64,000 bases of DNA from Mytilisepta virgata (lineage: Eukaryota; Mollusca; Bivalvia; Mytilida; Mytilidae): NCBI GenBank assembly GCA_028015205.1, contig CM051514.1, forward strand, positions 4,154,001 to 4,218,000, given 5' to 3'. Positions 51,201-53,280 of the stretch are shown in pieces; position 1 is the stretch's first letter; each line of letters starts with the position of its first letter. A program made the position numbers and the translations under genes. A model generated the notes under the pieces. The model saw only the letters and a program-made list of their open reading frames with translations, was not told the DNA's origin and ran no database searches.

Positions 51201-53280
51201 CAAGATGGCCAGCACAGACAATCTTAATTTAACATAGTACCCTACTGGAAAATTCACTTAAAGATCTTCTTGTCTGAAACCACATACTGTAAATATGGAA
51301 ATTATTGCGATGTTTTAATTATTTGGAATATTGCGATGGGTTTTGGATTGCAATATTAAAAACTTGCATTTTTAATGCATATTCTCATGTCCGATTTATT
51401 CTAATATGTCACCCTTTGTTTACATTTACACAGGTAAGTTTCTGGTCATTTATTGCTGACATCTGGACCCAGGTTAATTGGTAGATAATTAGTTGTATAG
51501 TTATTATTTGGACAGCTATCGCAATAATTAAAACTCATAATTTTGCCTGGAGTAGAAGAATTGCAATAATAAATGCACACGAACATTTCCGAATTTACAG
51601 TAGTCAGTTGGAACCAAACCTGACAGCAATCGTCCTTAGATGGCCTTCTTTCAGAATTATATCCGATGACCACAAATGCCTTCCAAGATGTCTGCCGCAG
51701 GCAAACTTTAACATAGGACCTAATGGGATATTCACATAAAGATCTTCTGGTCTGAAACTTAAGTGAAAAACTGGAAACAAATTTGGCAGCAATGTCTTTC
51801 AAATTTATACCATATGACCATATGACCCTGACAACCTCAATCAAAAATATATTCGATGACCTCGCTCAGCTCCGAAAGATGACCACCACAGTCAAACATA
51901 TTTTAGTATAGGACACTATGTGAAAATTCACTTAAAATTCTTGTTGTCCAAAATCATTGAACCAATTGAAACCCAACTTGGCAGCAGGACATGACCCTTA
52001 GACGGTCCTGTTTCAGAAGTACACAAATGATGACCCTGCCTGCGATGCAAGATGGTCACCAAAGTCAACATATTTTAACACAGGACCCTATGGCAGCTTT
52101 CACCTAAAAATAGTCTTGTCTGAAACCAGTCATCAAATTGGAACGTGATTCCAGTATTCCAGGCCGCAAACCAAAATGGTCCAATCAAAAAATTTAAGAA
52201 CACCAGGCTCTATTTGTATGAACGATCCAGAAATTTAATTCAGCCCACGCCGGACATTTTTTGATAGACACAAATTGCCAGTTTTAACTCTTTAGCAATT
52301 TCAACACACGATCTTATTTCATACAAATGTTGTTATGCACAATTTATAACGTTTTGGGTAATACCTGAAATAAATGTTGTGTGTATCAACTCTAACATTC
52401 TGTGCGGCATTGTTTGTGTATTGATAATTTTGATGTTATAGGTGTCTTCTTCAAGGTCTGCGTTTGGTACGTATAAATAGATCGATATGGGAAATGAACT
52501 ACACAGCAGAGTAGAAATGAACTAAATAAGTGAATAAAATAAGTTAAAAAAACTTTGAAATCAGTATATGAAAGTCTCCCCCAAAGATTTTTATTACCTT
52601 TTCATATTTAACTATAATGATTTGTACATGCTCAATGATTATTTGCTAAACTACACGTGCAGAAAACGACAACAATGTGGAAGTTTTGCAGAGTTTAAAC
52701 TACCAAGGCGTTTTATCTTCTCAAGTTTGTGATTGTGAACTGTTAGATCGTCCGAAACATACCTTGTAATAGGTTTTTTTATTTTAAAGTAGAAAGGGGA
52801 GAAAAACGCCTGATTGATCTTCACTGATGATTGACCTCAATTGAACTTTTGGAAATTGTTGACAGGTGTATATTAATTATAATAAAGCGTCATAAAAGCA
52901 CAAGCACCTTTGTAATTTACCGTATTGACAAAAGTAATTGCTGTAAAAACGGTTTGAAAAGATCAGTCAACTATCGAGAGAAAATGACCTGATGAGGTGA
53001 CTTTTCTGCCAAACTTCGAAATTTTGGCATCATTACTTTTCAGTACATCTTTTTATTAAAAAATTTTGGACGTTCGTTTGACCCTTTTTATGACTGGACA
53101 TACATGTATTAAAATGTCTATGATCATGTCCGGAAAATAGAAGGCTTTCTGGATCCTTGATTTGTATCAATATTTACTTGTAGACGAGAAGATAGAAAGA
53201 AATATCAAGAAGACGGTACACTGCCAAGATCACGAAGACCTGAAGTGTCACTGACAATTAAAGTGGATGATTTCAGATAA
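2561..53280 (+). CDS. USP40: USP40-like ubiquitin carboxyl-terminal hydrolase, 5' partial, 29 exons (gene span)
   Basis: Deubiquitinase of the USP (peptidase C19) family, expected to cleave ubiquitin conjugates. I followed exon by exon a protein matching the known USP40 order: QDVQELNRILF, then zinc-finger CxxC pairs (ECCEC, CGYC), LLRFSFDF, the His box GGHYHAF, ISWNKRF-type linker, QFQGKESAYMLFYRK, a chain of ubiquitin-like segments, and a basic C-terminus ending VDDFR-stop. The 29 exons sum to 3,291 nt, all phases compatible, giving 1,096 residues. Human USP40 is about 1,235 aa, so roughly 140 N-terminal residues, including the catalytic Cys box, lie upstream of the window. All introns are GT-AG. 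The intervals between exons are introns full of transposable elements. Family assignment is very secure; activity in mussel is inferred. Confidence 0.96.
2850..3110 (+). repeat. Family Z fragment in intron 1
   Basis: Degenerate copy of the text 'gaaactactgggccaattggga', '...caaactttgg...aatggtcctt...' and 'acatggctgctg', which recurs many times in this window in family Z elements (see 37991-39986). Both termini are absent. Confidence 0.7.
3197..3235 (+). CDS. USP40: USP40 exon 2, 13-codon micro-exon, phase 0-0
   Basis: Only 39 bp, between tttttcag| and |gtattt. Encodes IECCECRKVSERE, matching the first CxxC of the USP40 zinc finger; it continues directly into EDYLDL of exon 3. The donor GTATTT sits immediately against a pearl-like mobile element whose terminal hairpin starts at 3243, so the bases just inside the intron may come from the element. 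Skipping would stay in frame but remove a zinc-binding pair. Confidence 0.93.
3243..4510 (+). mobile_element. Pearl-like element with 169-bp tandem array
   Basis: Begins with a hairpin at 3243-3279 (attatacc ... gggtataat, inner arm cgcaac/gttgcg), followed by a GTCC microsatellite (ccgtccgtccgtctgtccgt) and then tandem units. The marker gtgcatatcgacagg recurs at about 3422, 3591, 3760, 3929, 4098, 4267 and 4436, a period of exactly 169 bp. Units contain 'catcgcaactcctct' and 'ctaggagttacgcccc'. Hairpin, tetranucleotide repeat and an internal array of about 160 bp is the design described for bivalve pearl elements. Open frames here are repeats of one another and not genes. The 3' limit is approximate. 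Confidence 0.8.
4714..5815 (+). mobile_element. Pearl-like element with 146-bp tandem array
   Basis: Starts near 'tcttgcctgcaacaaaaag' with an imperfect hairpin closing at 'aggcgaga'. The marker atagatagtt (or a variant) is spaced 144-148 bp at about 5011, 5157, 5301, 5448, 5596 and 5741, giving about six units containing 'tttgaccttgacctcaattt' and 'gtctgacacctg'. Related, more degenerate copies lie at 33520-34830, 35205-35935 and 45490-46315. Confidence 0.75.
5816..6946. other. Intron 2, remainder
   Basis: No exon or element termini that I can define. Several 'ggttgct(a/t)gg' phrases (near 6515, 6536, 6690, 6838) resemble phrases in the family Z block at 41860-41990, so part of this is probably an old repeat. 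Confidence 0.5.
6947..7093 (+). CDS. USP40: USP40 exon 3, 49 codons, phase 0-0
   Basis: Between ctttctag| and |gtgtgt. Encodes EDYLDLTITVAG... and ends YKCGYCKKLVNAKK, carrying the second CxxC of the zinc-binding finger. EDxLDL directly follows the first finger in USP family members, which supports the junction to exon 2. Confidence 0.96.
7094..7594. other. Intron 3
   Basis: About 500 bp of AT-rich sequence; nothing recognised beyond an 'accagacaaaac' phrase present twice near 7440-7475. Confidence 0.6.
7595..7681 (+). CDS. USP40: USP40 exon 4, 29 codons, phase 0-0
   Basis: Between tttcaatag| and |gtaatac. Encodes GAKLRSLPEILSISLLRF... to QKMERYK. The LPxxLxIxLLRFxFD strand is a core USP motif. 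A GT seven bases earlier (gagag|gtacaa) was set aside because using GTAATAC adds RYK, keeps phase 0, and fits the USP40 ERYKET junction with exon 5. Confidence 0.95.
7682..9805. other. Intron 4
   Basis: 2.1 kb without exons. It contains a hairpin at 7847-7886 (tccagca ... tgctgga with inner agttttt pairing) and another at about 8884-8912 (gtgtcg ... cgacac, inner tgcg/cgca). Both resemble the terminal hairpins of pearl-like elements in this window, but I could not find a tandem core or opposite ends for either. Confidence 0.5.
9806..9862 (+). CDS. USP40: USP40 exon 5, 19 codons, phase 0-0
   Basis: Between attattgcag| and |gtaggc. Encodes ETGKLVFPRSIDMSQYCEK. Continues ERYK of exon 4 as the F-P-x-x-I/L-D/N-beta strand that precedes the His box in USPs. 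Small but unambiguous by position, frame and splice sites. Confidence 0.92.
10392..11329. mobile_element. Fold-back (long inverted repeat) element, TA-flanked
   Basis: Arms of roughly 190 bp are inverted copies of each other: left arm from gtccagtca at 10392 with 'aattgcaacaga' and 'ccaaatatacacagaaaaaa'; right arm holds their complements and ends tgactggac at 11329. TA lies on both sides (10390-10391, 11330-11331). The inner arms include 'gggagataact'. No coding frame. It ends 16 bp before exon 6. Confidence 0.85.
11346..11465 (+). CDS. USP40: USP40 exon 6, catalytic His box, 40 codons, phase 0-0
   Basis: Between tttttacag| and |gtaagt. Encodes EIDSEVYDLFSVVIHKGG then AYGGHYHAFIRDVDSLGKW, ending THP. 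GGHYHAF is the USP His box; the second H (in HYH, the GGHY His) is the expected general base. YDLFSVxIHKGG is nearly diagnostic for USP40/USP47-type enzymes. The upstream intron ends with a transposon boundary only 16 bp before the exon. Confidence 0.97.
11466..11994. other. Intron 6
   Basis: 529 bp. 'tctgttctggcctagt' occurs twice (about 11830 and 11885), a short local duplication. No exon recognised. Confidence 0.6.
11995..12129 (+). CDS. USP40: USP40 exon 7, 45 codons, phase 0-0
   Basis: Between atatttcag| and |gtaagt. Encodes DKESIQLPTDPSTG..., then SPVELIQAILLRNG and ends SIDKLCA. It matches the USP40 linker between the protease core and the GVSWNKRF segment (AILL is shared). The acidic start may be species-specific. 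Confidence 0.9.
12130..12643. other. Start of intron 7
   Basis: About 510 bp of AT-rich sequence with no exon or element ends recognised. Confidence 0.55.
12644..12905 (+). mobile_element. tRNA-derived SINE, copy 1
   Basis: Head resembles a tRNA gene: 'ggtctaggtag' A-box region, then B-box-like gtgagttcgaatctcac; a conserved body with 'ctaccgaaggtc', 'ggtggttctctc' and 'tggcttcctccacca'; and an A-rich tail ending (aaac)n. The body resembles the central domain of the MetaSINE group reported in molluscs and other animals (from memory). The A box is damaged compared with the copy at 22585. Confidence 0.85.
12948..14598. repeat. 47-bp minisatellite, about 35 copies
   Basis: Unit contains 'ttcaaattacattgccat' followed by 'cccacacctac' and 'caacactattcc', 47 bp. 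A 5-unit higher-order repeat of 235 bp is visible near the start: the variants 'cttcagatt' and 'cctactcaac' recur 235 bp apart (13048 and 13283). Later units include shortened forms. 47 is not a multiple of 3, so its open frames are incidental. It begins directly after the SINE tail. Confidence 0.95.
14599..15183. repeat. Intron 7 end; copy of the 'ggagatactcctta' repeat
   Basis: About 14880-15110 holds a repeat with 'gtgcacatttcattgattta', 'aaatgaccaaaaggacagag' and 'ggagatactccttag'. An inverted copy is at about 31190-31520, and a partial one at 55255-55345. No exon is seen. Confidence 0.65.
15184..15252 (+). CDS. USP40: USP40 exon 8, 23 codons, phase 0-0
   Basis: Between ttcattgcag| and |gtatat. 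Encodes EINKETGVSWNKRF then RKHYGPIVK. The SWNKRF/RKxxGP signature is shared with USP40 orthologues and fixes the frame. Confidence 0.95.
15380..16170 (+). repeat. Family Z fragment in intron 8
   Basis: Units of about 165-170 bp with 'gcagcaatggtccttag', 'caaccaagatggcc' and 'catagtttaacattg', the family Z core. It lacks the 5' hairpin; it is followed by 'atcgctcacctgatagtg'. Open frames on both strands here arise from the repeat. Confidence 0.8.
16170..16545 (+). repeat. Short tandem block, about 145-bp period
   Basis: The phrase 'tgtatc(c)a(t)(t)gaa(a)cttcatca' plus 'attgggtcattatgac' occurs three times at about 145-bp spacing (16173, 16319, 16461). It resembles the array core of a pearl-like element, but no ends are found. 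Confidence 0.65.
16895..18722 (+). mobile_element. Family Y pearl-like element, interrupted
   Basis: Left part 16895-17000 ('gagacatagtgatccttc', 'cagtctgtggctaaag') and right part 18356-18722 ('aaacttggacagaag', 'agatagtatccag', 'gacactgggttccg') are halves of the same family as 62605-63540, split by element X at 17001-18355. The terminal hairpin seen in the 62.6-kb copy is worn away here. Confidence 0.8.
17001..18355 (+). mobile_element. Element X, copy 1 (nested in Y)
   Basis: Opens with a near-perfect palindrome (atacgaccgcaaaa/ttttgcggtcgtat), then a CGT trinucleotide repeat, two or three 'ttcgcac(t/a)ataact' units, long poly(G) runs, a SINE-like block with 'ccgcggaccatagtgggta' and 'ccactggacgttaagcaa', and a short hairpin near the 3' end (gctgcgc cca gcggagc). 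A copy at 46822 is nearly identical along its whole length. No coding frame. Palindromes at both ends and no obvious target duplication suggest a non-autonomous Helitron/Helentron-type element; this is inference. Confidence 0.85.
18781..18907 (+). CDS. USP40: USP40 exon 9, 42 codons plus 1 base (donor uncertain)
   Basis: Acceptor ctgtttcag|. Encodes FLEKNWDIFTFDPGTNQ and SLGCSKPQIS..., matching the USP40 'xFLxxxxxIFxxxxxxxxV' linker. Two donors are possible. ACTG|GTACTA at 18908 leaves phase 1 and joins exon 10 (ag|atg) in frame through E-M-Y-E-L. AGAAG|GTACCA at 18933 is closer to consensus but leaves phase 2, which cannot join exon 10 without another exon in the 260-bp intron. I used 18907. 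The exon is certain, its end is not. Confidence 0.8.
19195..19380 (+). CDS. USP40: USP40 exon 10, 62 codons, phase 1-1
   Basis: Acceptor aattaaatag|. Encodes (E)MYELYLLRPQTPD, then HAWFNFDDSRVYPIT and FQGKESAYMLFYRKKDL, ending RPYD. QFQGKESAYMLFYRK is one of the most conserved USP40 blocks and probably closes the catalytic domain (the last strands before the ubiquitin-like region). Donor |GTATTA. Confidence 0.95.
20038..20119 (+). CDS. USP40: USP40 exon 11, 27 codons, phase 1-2
   Basis: Between aaattttag| and |gtactt. Encodes AEGNPAYSVPDNF..., ending ELAENEQLRKKR-type helix (LAENEQLRKKR), matching the USP40 segment RxNPxYxVPxxLLxEMDxxNxEL. The end of this exon with its donor and about 95 bp of intron is present again at 23257-23362. 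Confidence 0.94.
20258..21075. repeat. 33-bp minisatellite, copy A (intron 11)
   Basis: Unit 'ggtctaggtagtttgggg' plus a variable part such as 'tcatggtagtcgatt', 33 bp. The second half is a near-homogeneous run with 'ggtttcagtggttgattgg' and 'tctaagtagatt'. 33 bp is 11 codons, so long fake repeats open on both strands (YLDQSTTMTP-like on minus, FQWLIGLSRLG on plus). The phrase ggtctaggtag is the SINE A-box head. Confidence 0.95.
21040..21280 (+). mobile_element. Degenerate SINE, copy 3, fused to the minisatellite
   Basis: Follows the last 33-bp unit without a break: 'ggtcttggttgttagtcatt', a worn B-box region 'cattgaggttctaaat', then body phrases 'attgacaaggattgcaag', 'cttcctccaataaaaa' and 'ggcataaaccacaac'. 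These align in order with the SINE at 22585. Confidence 0.75.
21424..22533. mobile_element. Tc1/mariner-like MITE with TA target sites
   Basis: Terminal inverted repeats ctgtggattcatt ... aatgaatccacag, extended by 'cgtggataccaattttt' and 'accacgaaaattggtata'. TA flanks both ends (21422-21423, 22534-22535). 1,110 bp, no transposase frame. Contains a second MITE at 22178-22416. Confidence 0.88.
22178..22416. mobile_element. PIF/Harbinger-like MITE nested in the larger MITE
   Basis: Inverted termini of about 38 bp: gggacgagatcaaaagttca ... tgaacttttgatctcgtccc. TTA on both sides (22175-22177, 22417-22419), the 3-bp target typical of PIF/Harbinger. The inside is dominated by poly(G) runs. 239 bp. 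Confidence 0.88.
22585..22848 (+). mobile_element. tRNA-derived SINE, copy 2 (best preserved)
   Basis: Intact promoter boxes: A box tggccgagtgg at 22593-22603 and B box in gtgagttcgaatctcac at 22658-22674, spaced as in Leu/Ser-type tRNAs with a long variable arm. Body and (aaac)n tail match copy 1. Not a tRNA gene: no acceptor-stem pairing with the 3' side, and the head runs on into a SINE body. Confidence 0.9.
23073..23241 (+). CDS. USP40: USP40 exon 12, 56 codons, phase 2-0
   Basis: Acceptor tctttacag|. Completes R, then EEYEIEVNKITVFIHFSQFY, ending TIGDLKRSIKE. This starts a ubiquitin-like segment (beta strands then a helix with T(I/L)GDLK). Donor GAG|GTAAAT. A second in-frame donor, AAAAG|GTACTT at 23266, would add VNENKKEK; it lies in the duplicated intron start. 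Confidence 0.93.
23257..23362 (+). repeat. Duplicate of exon 11 end, donor and intron start
   Basis: 'aagaaagaaaaggtacttag' and the following approximately 95 bp repeat 20111-20215 with only a few differences, including 'taatttgtatgtacagtata' and 'aatacagatttgtggtattg'. Followed, as at the source, by the 33-bp minisatellite. Confidence 0.93.
23385..23915. repeat. 33-bp minisatellite, copy B (intron 12)
   Basis: Same unit as 20258-21075 ('ggtctaggtagtttgggg' and variants), about 16 units, ending within a few bases of exon 13's acceptor gttcatttcag. The minus-strand open frame of 11-residue repeats is an artefact of the 33-bp period. Confidence 0.93.
23922..24009 (+). CDS. USP40: USP40 exon 13, 29 codons, phase 0-1
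   Basis: Between ttcatttcag| and |gtaatt. Encodes IGGELVPDVFVIQKMAELPA and ends HHLYNLLSG. It is the second half of the ubiquitin-like segment begun in exon 12 and matches USP40 (LVPAGLHIYxxL). The minisatellite ends just before the acceptor, leaving little room for a normal branch site outside the array. Confidence 0.93.
24010..25211. repeat. Intron 13 with a diverged inverted-partner repeat
   Basis: About 24380-25100 contains 'agacacatttcagtgaaata', 'aaggctgttgctcat', 'acagaaatttctt' and 'ggggccaaat'. The same phrases occur in 34240-34650, in a comparable order, so this is an old dispersed repeat. No exon. Confidence 0.6.
25212..25285 (+). CDS. USP40: USP40 exon 14, 25 codons, phase 1-0
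   Basis: Between aatttcag| and |gtttgt. Encodes (E)DDEKQMKDLDINNGCMLF, ending IWDGNQ. 'GxxxFIWDG' corresponds to the final strand of the ubiquitin-like fold (human FVWNG). Confidence 0.93.
25585..26708 (+). mobile_element. Family Z element, 5' truncated, with nested insertion
   Basis: Units with 'gcagcaatggtccttag', 'atggctgcca' and 'agatcttcttgtctgaaacc', closing with the family's 3' end 'ccaggtgagtgatacc' plus a weak 'tgctactgggagcct' hairpin and CTAG at 26705-26708. A 433-bp element sits inside it at 26113-26545. Confidence 0.82.
26113..26545. mobile_element. DNA-transposon MITE nested in family Z
   Basis: Imperfect inverted ends caggctgtacaataactttt ... aaaagtgttattgtcgaaccctg (right end read inward is cagggttcgacaataacact). 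The family Z sequence is interrupted exactly: 'tcagaatta' before, 'aattatatcc' after, so AATTA is duplicated (26108-26112 and 26546-26550). The CAGGG-type end resembles hAT elements, but the 5-bp duplication does not fit the usual 8 bp; class unresolved. Confidence 0.8.
26709..27177. other. Intron 14, distal part
   Basis: About 470 bp. 'tgaaaggatatgtggtatac' and later inverted 'gtatatactgcatatccttt' form a pair of short inverted arms around 26840-27000, with 'aaaatattctt' and 'aaataaagaa' also pairing. Possibly a small fold-back element; ends unclear. Confidence 0.5.
27178..27367 (+). CDS. USP40: USP40 exon 15, 63 codons, phase 0-1
   Basis: Between tcatttag| and |gtaagt. Encodes VDGTTISYGKECEPILLNVS, then YTRGFAKSLLLEKFKDIISE and ends LKRMVNQ. 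'CEPILLNV' matches USP40 (CEPLLLNV) and opens the next ubiquitin-like segment. Confidence 0.95.
27611..27890. mobile_element. MITE with ggggtcgtcc ends
   Basis: Inverted termini ggggtcgtcctacattttt / ...attatggacgacccc (27611 and 27890). 5' flank TTA, 3' flank TAA, compatible with the TWA preference of PIF/Harbinger MITEs but not an exact duplication. 280 bp, contains a poly(G) run. Confidence 0.78.
28374..28560. mobile_element. PIF/Harbinger-like MITE, TAA target
   Basis: Inverted termini gggctatttcattaaaatg ... cattttaatggaatagccc, with TAA at 28371-28373 and 28561-28563. 187 bp; arms also share 'gagggtaggaa'/'ttcctacccc'. Non-coding. Confidence 0.88.
28707..28812 (+). CDS. USP40: USP40 exon 16, 34 codons, phase 1-2
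   Basis: Acceptor ttttttcag|. Encodes (E)TSPKLIDFTNGMLDTTLEKL, ending DGDEVIIEDKT(E). 'LKDGDEVIIE' matches the GSSxLIQD end of a ubiquitin-like domain in USP40. The donor used is ACTGA|GTAGGT; the unspliced frame meets TAG immediately after GAG, so splicing here decides whether the protein continues. Confidence 0.88.
28901..29658. mobile_element. pogo/Tigger-like MITE, CAGTGGAACCTG ends
   Basis: Left end cagtggaacctgtgtaatcc at 28901 after TA; right end gttaagcaggttgcactg at 29658. The inner 'gtcggaatactcagg' motif is repeated three or more times. 758 bp. The right flank is AC, not TA, so the target duplication is lost or the end is off by a few bases. Confidence 0.75.
29659..30424. other. 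Intron 16, distal part
   Basis: About 765 bp, AT-rich; 'aactgttttcatccaatcat' and 'ccaatgaaaacagttgtcat' form a short inverted pair near 30172-30210. No exon. Confidence 0.5.
30425..30497 (+). CDS. USP40: USP40 exon 17, 24 codons, phase 2-0
   Basis: Between atttatag| and |gtaagt. Encodes (E)LSKSDKSIQQRIKMTFPIF, ending IENNC. The frame is fixed by the neighbours; sequence similarity to human is low in this linker, so confidence rests on splice sites, phase and lack of stops. Confidence 0.75.
30610..31120. mobile_element. pogo/Tigger-like MITE, CAGTAGAATCTCG ends
   Basis: Inverted termini cagtagaatctcgatttctt / ...cgagccaccgagattctactg, with TA on both sides (30608-30609, 31121-31122). 511 bp. 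Also internal 'cgagaattcgagaaat'. Non-coding. Confidence 0.87.
31190..31520 (-). repeat. 'ggagatactcctta' repeat, inverted copy
   Basis: Complement of the block at 14880-15110: 'ctaaggagtatctccctc', 'tggtcatttttgtatttttg', 'atcaacgaaatgtgtataat'. There is also an inner inverted pair, 'gaagatactcctcag' at 31188 against 'ctaaggagtatct' at 31329, so this copy folds back on itself. Confidence 0.7.
31871..31921 (+). CDS. USP40: USP40 exon 18, 17 codons, phase 0-0
   Basis: Between ttttttttttgcaag| and |gtaagt. Encodes IVNESNRRIRLEVNAEM, the first strand of the next ubiquitin-like segment (human KQVKISATVNT). Small, but splice sites and phase agree. Confidence 0.85.
32150..32945 (+). mobile_element. 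Pearl-like element in intron 18
   Basis: Starts near 'gcccccaaccacaatgcctc', then 'cagtccgtccgtcacag' and about four diverged units with 'tgtggatgcaactcctct', 'gattttgttcaaattttgta' and 'gggagttatgggactt'. Ends near 'gcagggacatatggctacgt'. Same design as 3243-4510 but a different family. Confidence 0.75.
33134..33242 (+). CDS. USP40: USP40 exon 19, 36 codons, phase 0-1
   Basis: Between ttggtgacag| and |gtaaga. Encodes TVGEVKTTVLSKFSITN, then GGRLRIDHETLGLRSP. It continues the ubiquitin-like fold of exon 18 with the T(V/I)xxVK helix typical of ubiquitin-like domains. Confidence 0.9.
33520..34830 (+). mobile_element. Pearl-like element with inserted dispersed repeat
   Basis: Left end 'gactcgcctgcaacaaatgg', related to 4714. 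It contains 'gtacctattttgtgt' twice (33778, 33957) and an older repeat at about 34240-34650 whose phrases match 24380-25100. Right end about 34670-34830 has 'accaaccatgtttggtctat' and 'gccagtgtgacacct'. Boundaries are approximate. Confidence 0.65.
34971..35059 (+). CDS. USP40: USP40 exon 20, 30 codons, phase 1-0
   Basis: Between tatttctag| and |gtaagc. Encodes (L)YENLSLADANITKGCNLVL, ending EPGPAPSTNQ. Matches the USP40 'YTLKEAELKMGSSLGLCLGKAPSSSQ' stretch, the end of a ubiquitin-like domain. Confidence 0.93.
35205..35935 (+). mobile_element. Pearl-like tandem block, intron 20
   Basis: Starts 'ttgcctacgacagagtgaga' and holds about four units of roughly 140-150 bp with 'tctgaccttgacctcatttt', 'caatgttaagtttt' and 'caactatatttggtgtatgg'. 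Same superfamily as 4714-5815. Confidence 0.72.
36377..36445 (+). CDS. Possible USP40 cassette exon 20b, 23 codons (tentative)
   Basis: Bounded by ctttcag| and |gtttgt, 69 bp with no stop, phase 0-0, so inclusion between exons 20 and 21 keeps the frame. Would encode VHLKELTNIIQFLQCL then KTFPCAQ, a hydrophobic helix-like insert. No equivalent in the USP40 proteins I remember, and the polypyrimidine tract is broken by a poly(G) run. It may be chance. Confidence 0.3.
36446..37416. other. Intron 20, distal part
   Basis: About 970 bp of AT-rich sequence. 'ttctcaatttgagaa' near 36615 is a short palindrome. The two open frames here (one on each strand) show no family resemblance. Confidence 0.5.
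37417..37540 (+). CDS. USP40: USP40 exon 21, 41 codons, phase 0-1
   Basis: Between ataattgcag| and |gtatgt. Encodes MTLTFTPGGSGSDLKDMEVT, then VDKMTTVGNCLQCM and ends KAGFT. Matches USP40 'LFLFFAMGSDVQPGTEMEIVVEETISVRDCL', the start of another ubiquitin-like segment. Confidence 0.94.
37780..37919 (+). CDS. USP40: USP40 exon 22, 47 codons, phase 1-0
   Basis: Between atttttag| and |gtagta. Encodes (D)DEWHLQKTNWCGEAAEVLD, ending HLLLVRGKLPPK. Human USP40 has DAWHLRKMDWCYEAGEPL and LLLIEGQLPP at this place, a very clear match. Confidence 0.96.
37991..39986 (+). mobile_element. Family Z element, complete copy 1
   Basis: 5' hairpin gctcacctgaccc aaa gggtcaagtgagc (37993-38021), a CGTC microsatellite (ccgtcgtcc), then 'aaaatcttctcctctgaaac' and about seven units of about 167 bp ('gatggccgccaca' at roughly 38631, 38799, 38965, 39133, 39297, 39465 and 39628). 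The 3' end is 'aggtgagcgatacaggctct' with hairpin aggctcttgagagcct and CTAG at about 39983. Non-coding; short open frames are repeats. Confidence 0.85.
40420..40528 (+). CDS. USP40: USP40 exon 23, 36 codons, phase 0-1
   Basis: Between tttctgtag| and |gtaaca. Encodes GFVRIPIWLYPSPRKPFCET, ending FGWISNQIK. Joins KLPPK of exon 22 exactly like human QLPPLGFLKVPIWWY. High confidence from the PPxGFxxxPIW block. Confidence 0.96.
40777..40996 (+). CDS. USP40: USP40 exon 24, 73 codons, phase 1-2
   Basis: Acceptor aacttcag|. Encodes (G)LLMHSSKDRGNSITSNEP, then VYLGDIEVALTMTLQDLKFQ, ending LKGLNRPLQ (Q split). 'YLGDIEV' and 'TLxDLK' match USP40. The donor CTGCA|GTAAGC leaves phase 2. The open frame runs past the donor only to a nearby stop. 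It also extends upstream across the intron to about 40548; that part is intron. Confidence 0.95.
41516..41581 (+). CDS. USP40: USP40 exon 25, 22 codons, phase 2-2
   Basis: Between ttttttgcag| and |gtatgt. Encodes (Q)TLKIKSCNKLAVQILEEEED, ending L and the first two bases of N. Matches the USP40 'YKLGRRIEICLEPL' strand that follows 'RQPLRE'. Small; phase agreement on both sides supports it. Confidence 0.9.
41701..44779. mobile_element. Cluster of four family Z pieces in mixed orientation (intron 25)
   Basis: Reading left to right: a minus-strand 3' end (acaagaggctcccaagagcc at 41701 to about 42008); a plus-strand full copy (hairpin gctcacctggcc ... at 42011-42040 to the 3' hairpin and CTTG at about 43241); a plus-strand 5'-truncated copy to 'ggctcttgggagcctcttgt' at 44131; and a minus-strand 3'-truncated copy ending with hairpin gctcacatggccc ... 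gggcaaggtgagc at 44748-44776. The outer part of the first piece and 43760-44131 are inverted copies ('caaggtcattga', 'gcaaccatat'). Confidence 0.8.
44780..45255. other. Intron 25, distal part
   Basis: About 475 bp before exon 26; nothing recognised beyond AT-rich sequence. Confidence 0.55.
45256..45475 (+). CDS. USP40: USP40 exon 26, 74 codons, phase 2-0
   Basis: Between ttattctag| and |gtgagt. Encodes (N)VNEIVLCVKQRIPNTRDYL, then VEVIWDTSQGPTISNLQKTI, then IPCEHIGMAKHFPKRFDWLI. Human USP40 has LDLVWNAAQGGTAGSLRQRV and IAKYFPEKFEWLPI here. This is the last ubiquitin-like domain. Confidence 0.97.
45490..46315 (+). repeat. Degenerate pearl-like block, intron 26
   Basis: Units with 'agaccaaccatatttggttt', 'gccagcctgacacctg' and 'caactcctcctacatta' without clear ends; related to 4714-5815 and 33520-34830. 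'ctcaggcaagac...gtgtgtccact' near 46211-46240 also matches 5876-5910. Confidence 0.65.
46459..46548 (+). CDS. USP40: USP40 exon 27, 30 codons, phase 0-0
   Basis: Between atttttatag| and |gtatgt. Encodes LPGKGKKKTQKTNLRHGPYN, ending LQDGDVIGVK. Basic KGKKK run then GPYxLxDGDxIGVK, as in human USP40 (KRKKKKK ... GAPYYLKDGDTIGVKNL). Confidence 0.97.
46822..48185 (+). mobile_element. Element X, copy 2
   Basis: Same orientation and almost base-for-base the same as 17001-18355: terminal palindrome, CGT repeat, poly(G) runs (different lengths), 'ccgcggaccatagtgggta', 'ccactggacgttaagcaa', 3' hairpin gctgcgc/gcggagc and the ending 'cggagcattttattt'. Visible differences are mainly homopolymer and trinucleotide lengths and isolated substitutions. 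Confidence 0.9.
48323..48423 (+). CDS. USP40: USP40 exon 28, 34 codons, phase 0-2 (weak donor)
   Basis: Acceptor cttatttaag|. Encodes NLQLELDRKHDYGTEEDDLG, ending LQRQDEEKRK(Q). NL completes human 'GVKNL'; the charged tail matches. Donor AAACA|GTTTGT is needed for phase 2 to exon 29 but is a poor consensus. If it is not used, the frame reads QFVSY and stops at about 48436. Confidence 0.85.
48684..50198 (+). mobile_element. Family Z element, copy in last intron
   Basis: 5' hairpin gctcacctgtc ... ccatgtgagc at 48684-48708, then gtccgtccgtcattgtcatc microsatellite, about eight units containing 'acatggctgccatgggcaat' and 'ctgattggctgaaa' (a subfamily different from 37991), and 3' 'aggtgagcgatacaggctct', hairpin aggctctggtgagcct and CTAG. 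A further 345 bp to 50543 continues the core and closes with a second 3' end ('gagcaatacaggctcctgtg'). Confidence 0.82.
50725..50755 (+). repeat. Solo end of the CAGTCAAACCTG MITE family
   Basis: 'acagacaaacctgctttagc' followed by 'gaccacctgt' matches the left end of the complete MITE at 53581. No right end is seen nearby; family Z text follows. Confidence 0.6.
50760..52230 (+). repeat. Family Z fragment, diverged
   Basis: Units with 'aatggtccttagatggtcct', 'caagatggctgcca' and 'taggaccctat'. Lacks both ends and is split by a 314-bp MITE at 51287-51600. The open frames on the minus strand here are repeat-derived. Confidence 0.75.
51287..51600. mobile_element. Tc1/mariner-like MITE, CTGTAAATtCGG ends
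   Basis: Inverted ends ctgtaaatatggaaattatt ... gaacatttccgaatttacag with inner 'ttattgcgatg' against 'gcaataataaa'. TA at 51285-51286 and 51601-51602. Removing it restores the family Z phrase 'tctgaaaccac-ta-gtcagttgg'. 314 bp. Confidence 0.88.
53184..53280 (+). CDS. USP40: USP40 terminal exon 29, 31 codons plus stop
   Basis: Acceptor tttacttgtag|. Encodes (Q)REDRKKYQEDGTLPRSRRPE then VSLTIKVDDFR and TAA at 53278-53280. Human USP40 ends with RPRAPETSLSIHVGSFR, so the last residues line up exactly. The first base of the exon completes the Gln codon begun in exon 28. Confidence 0.93.
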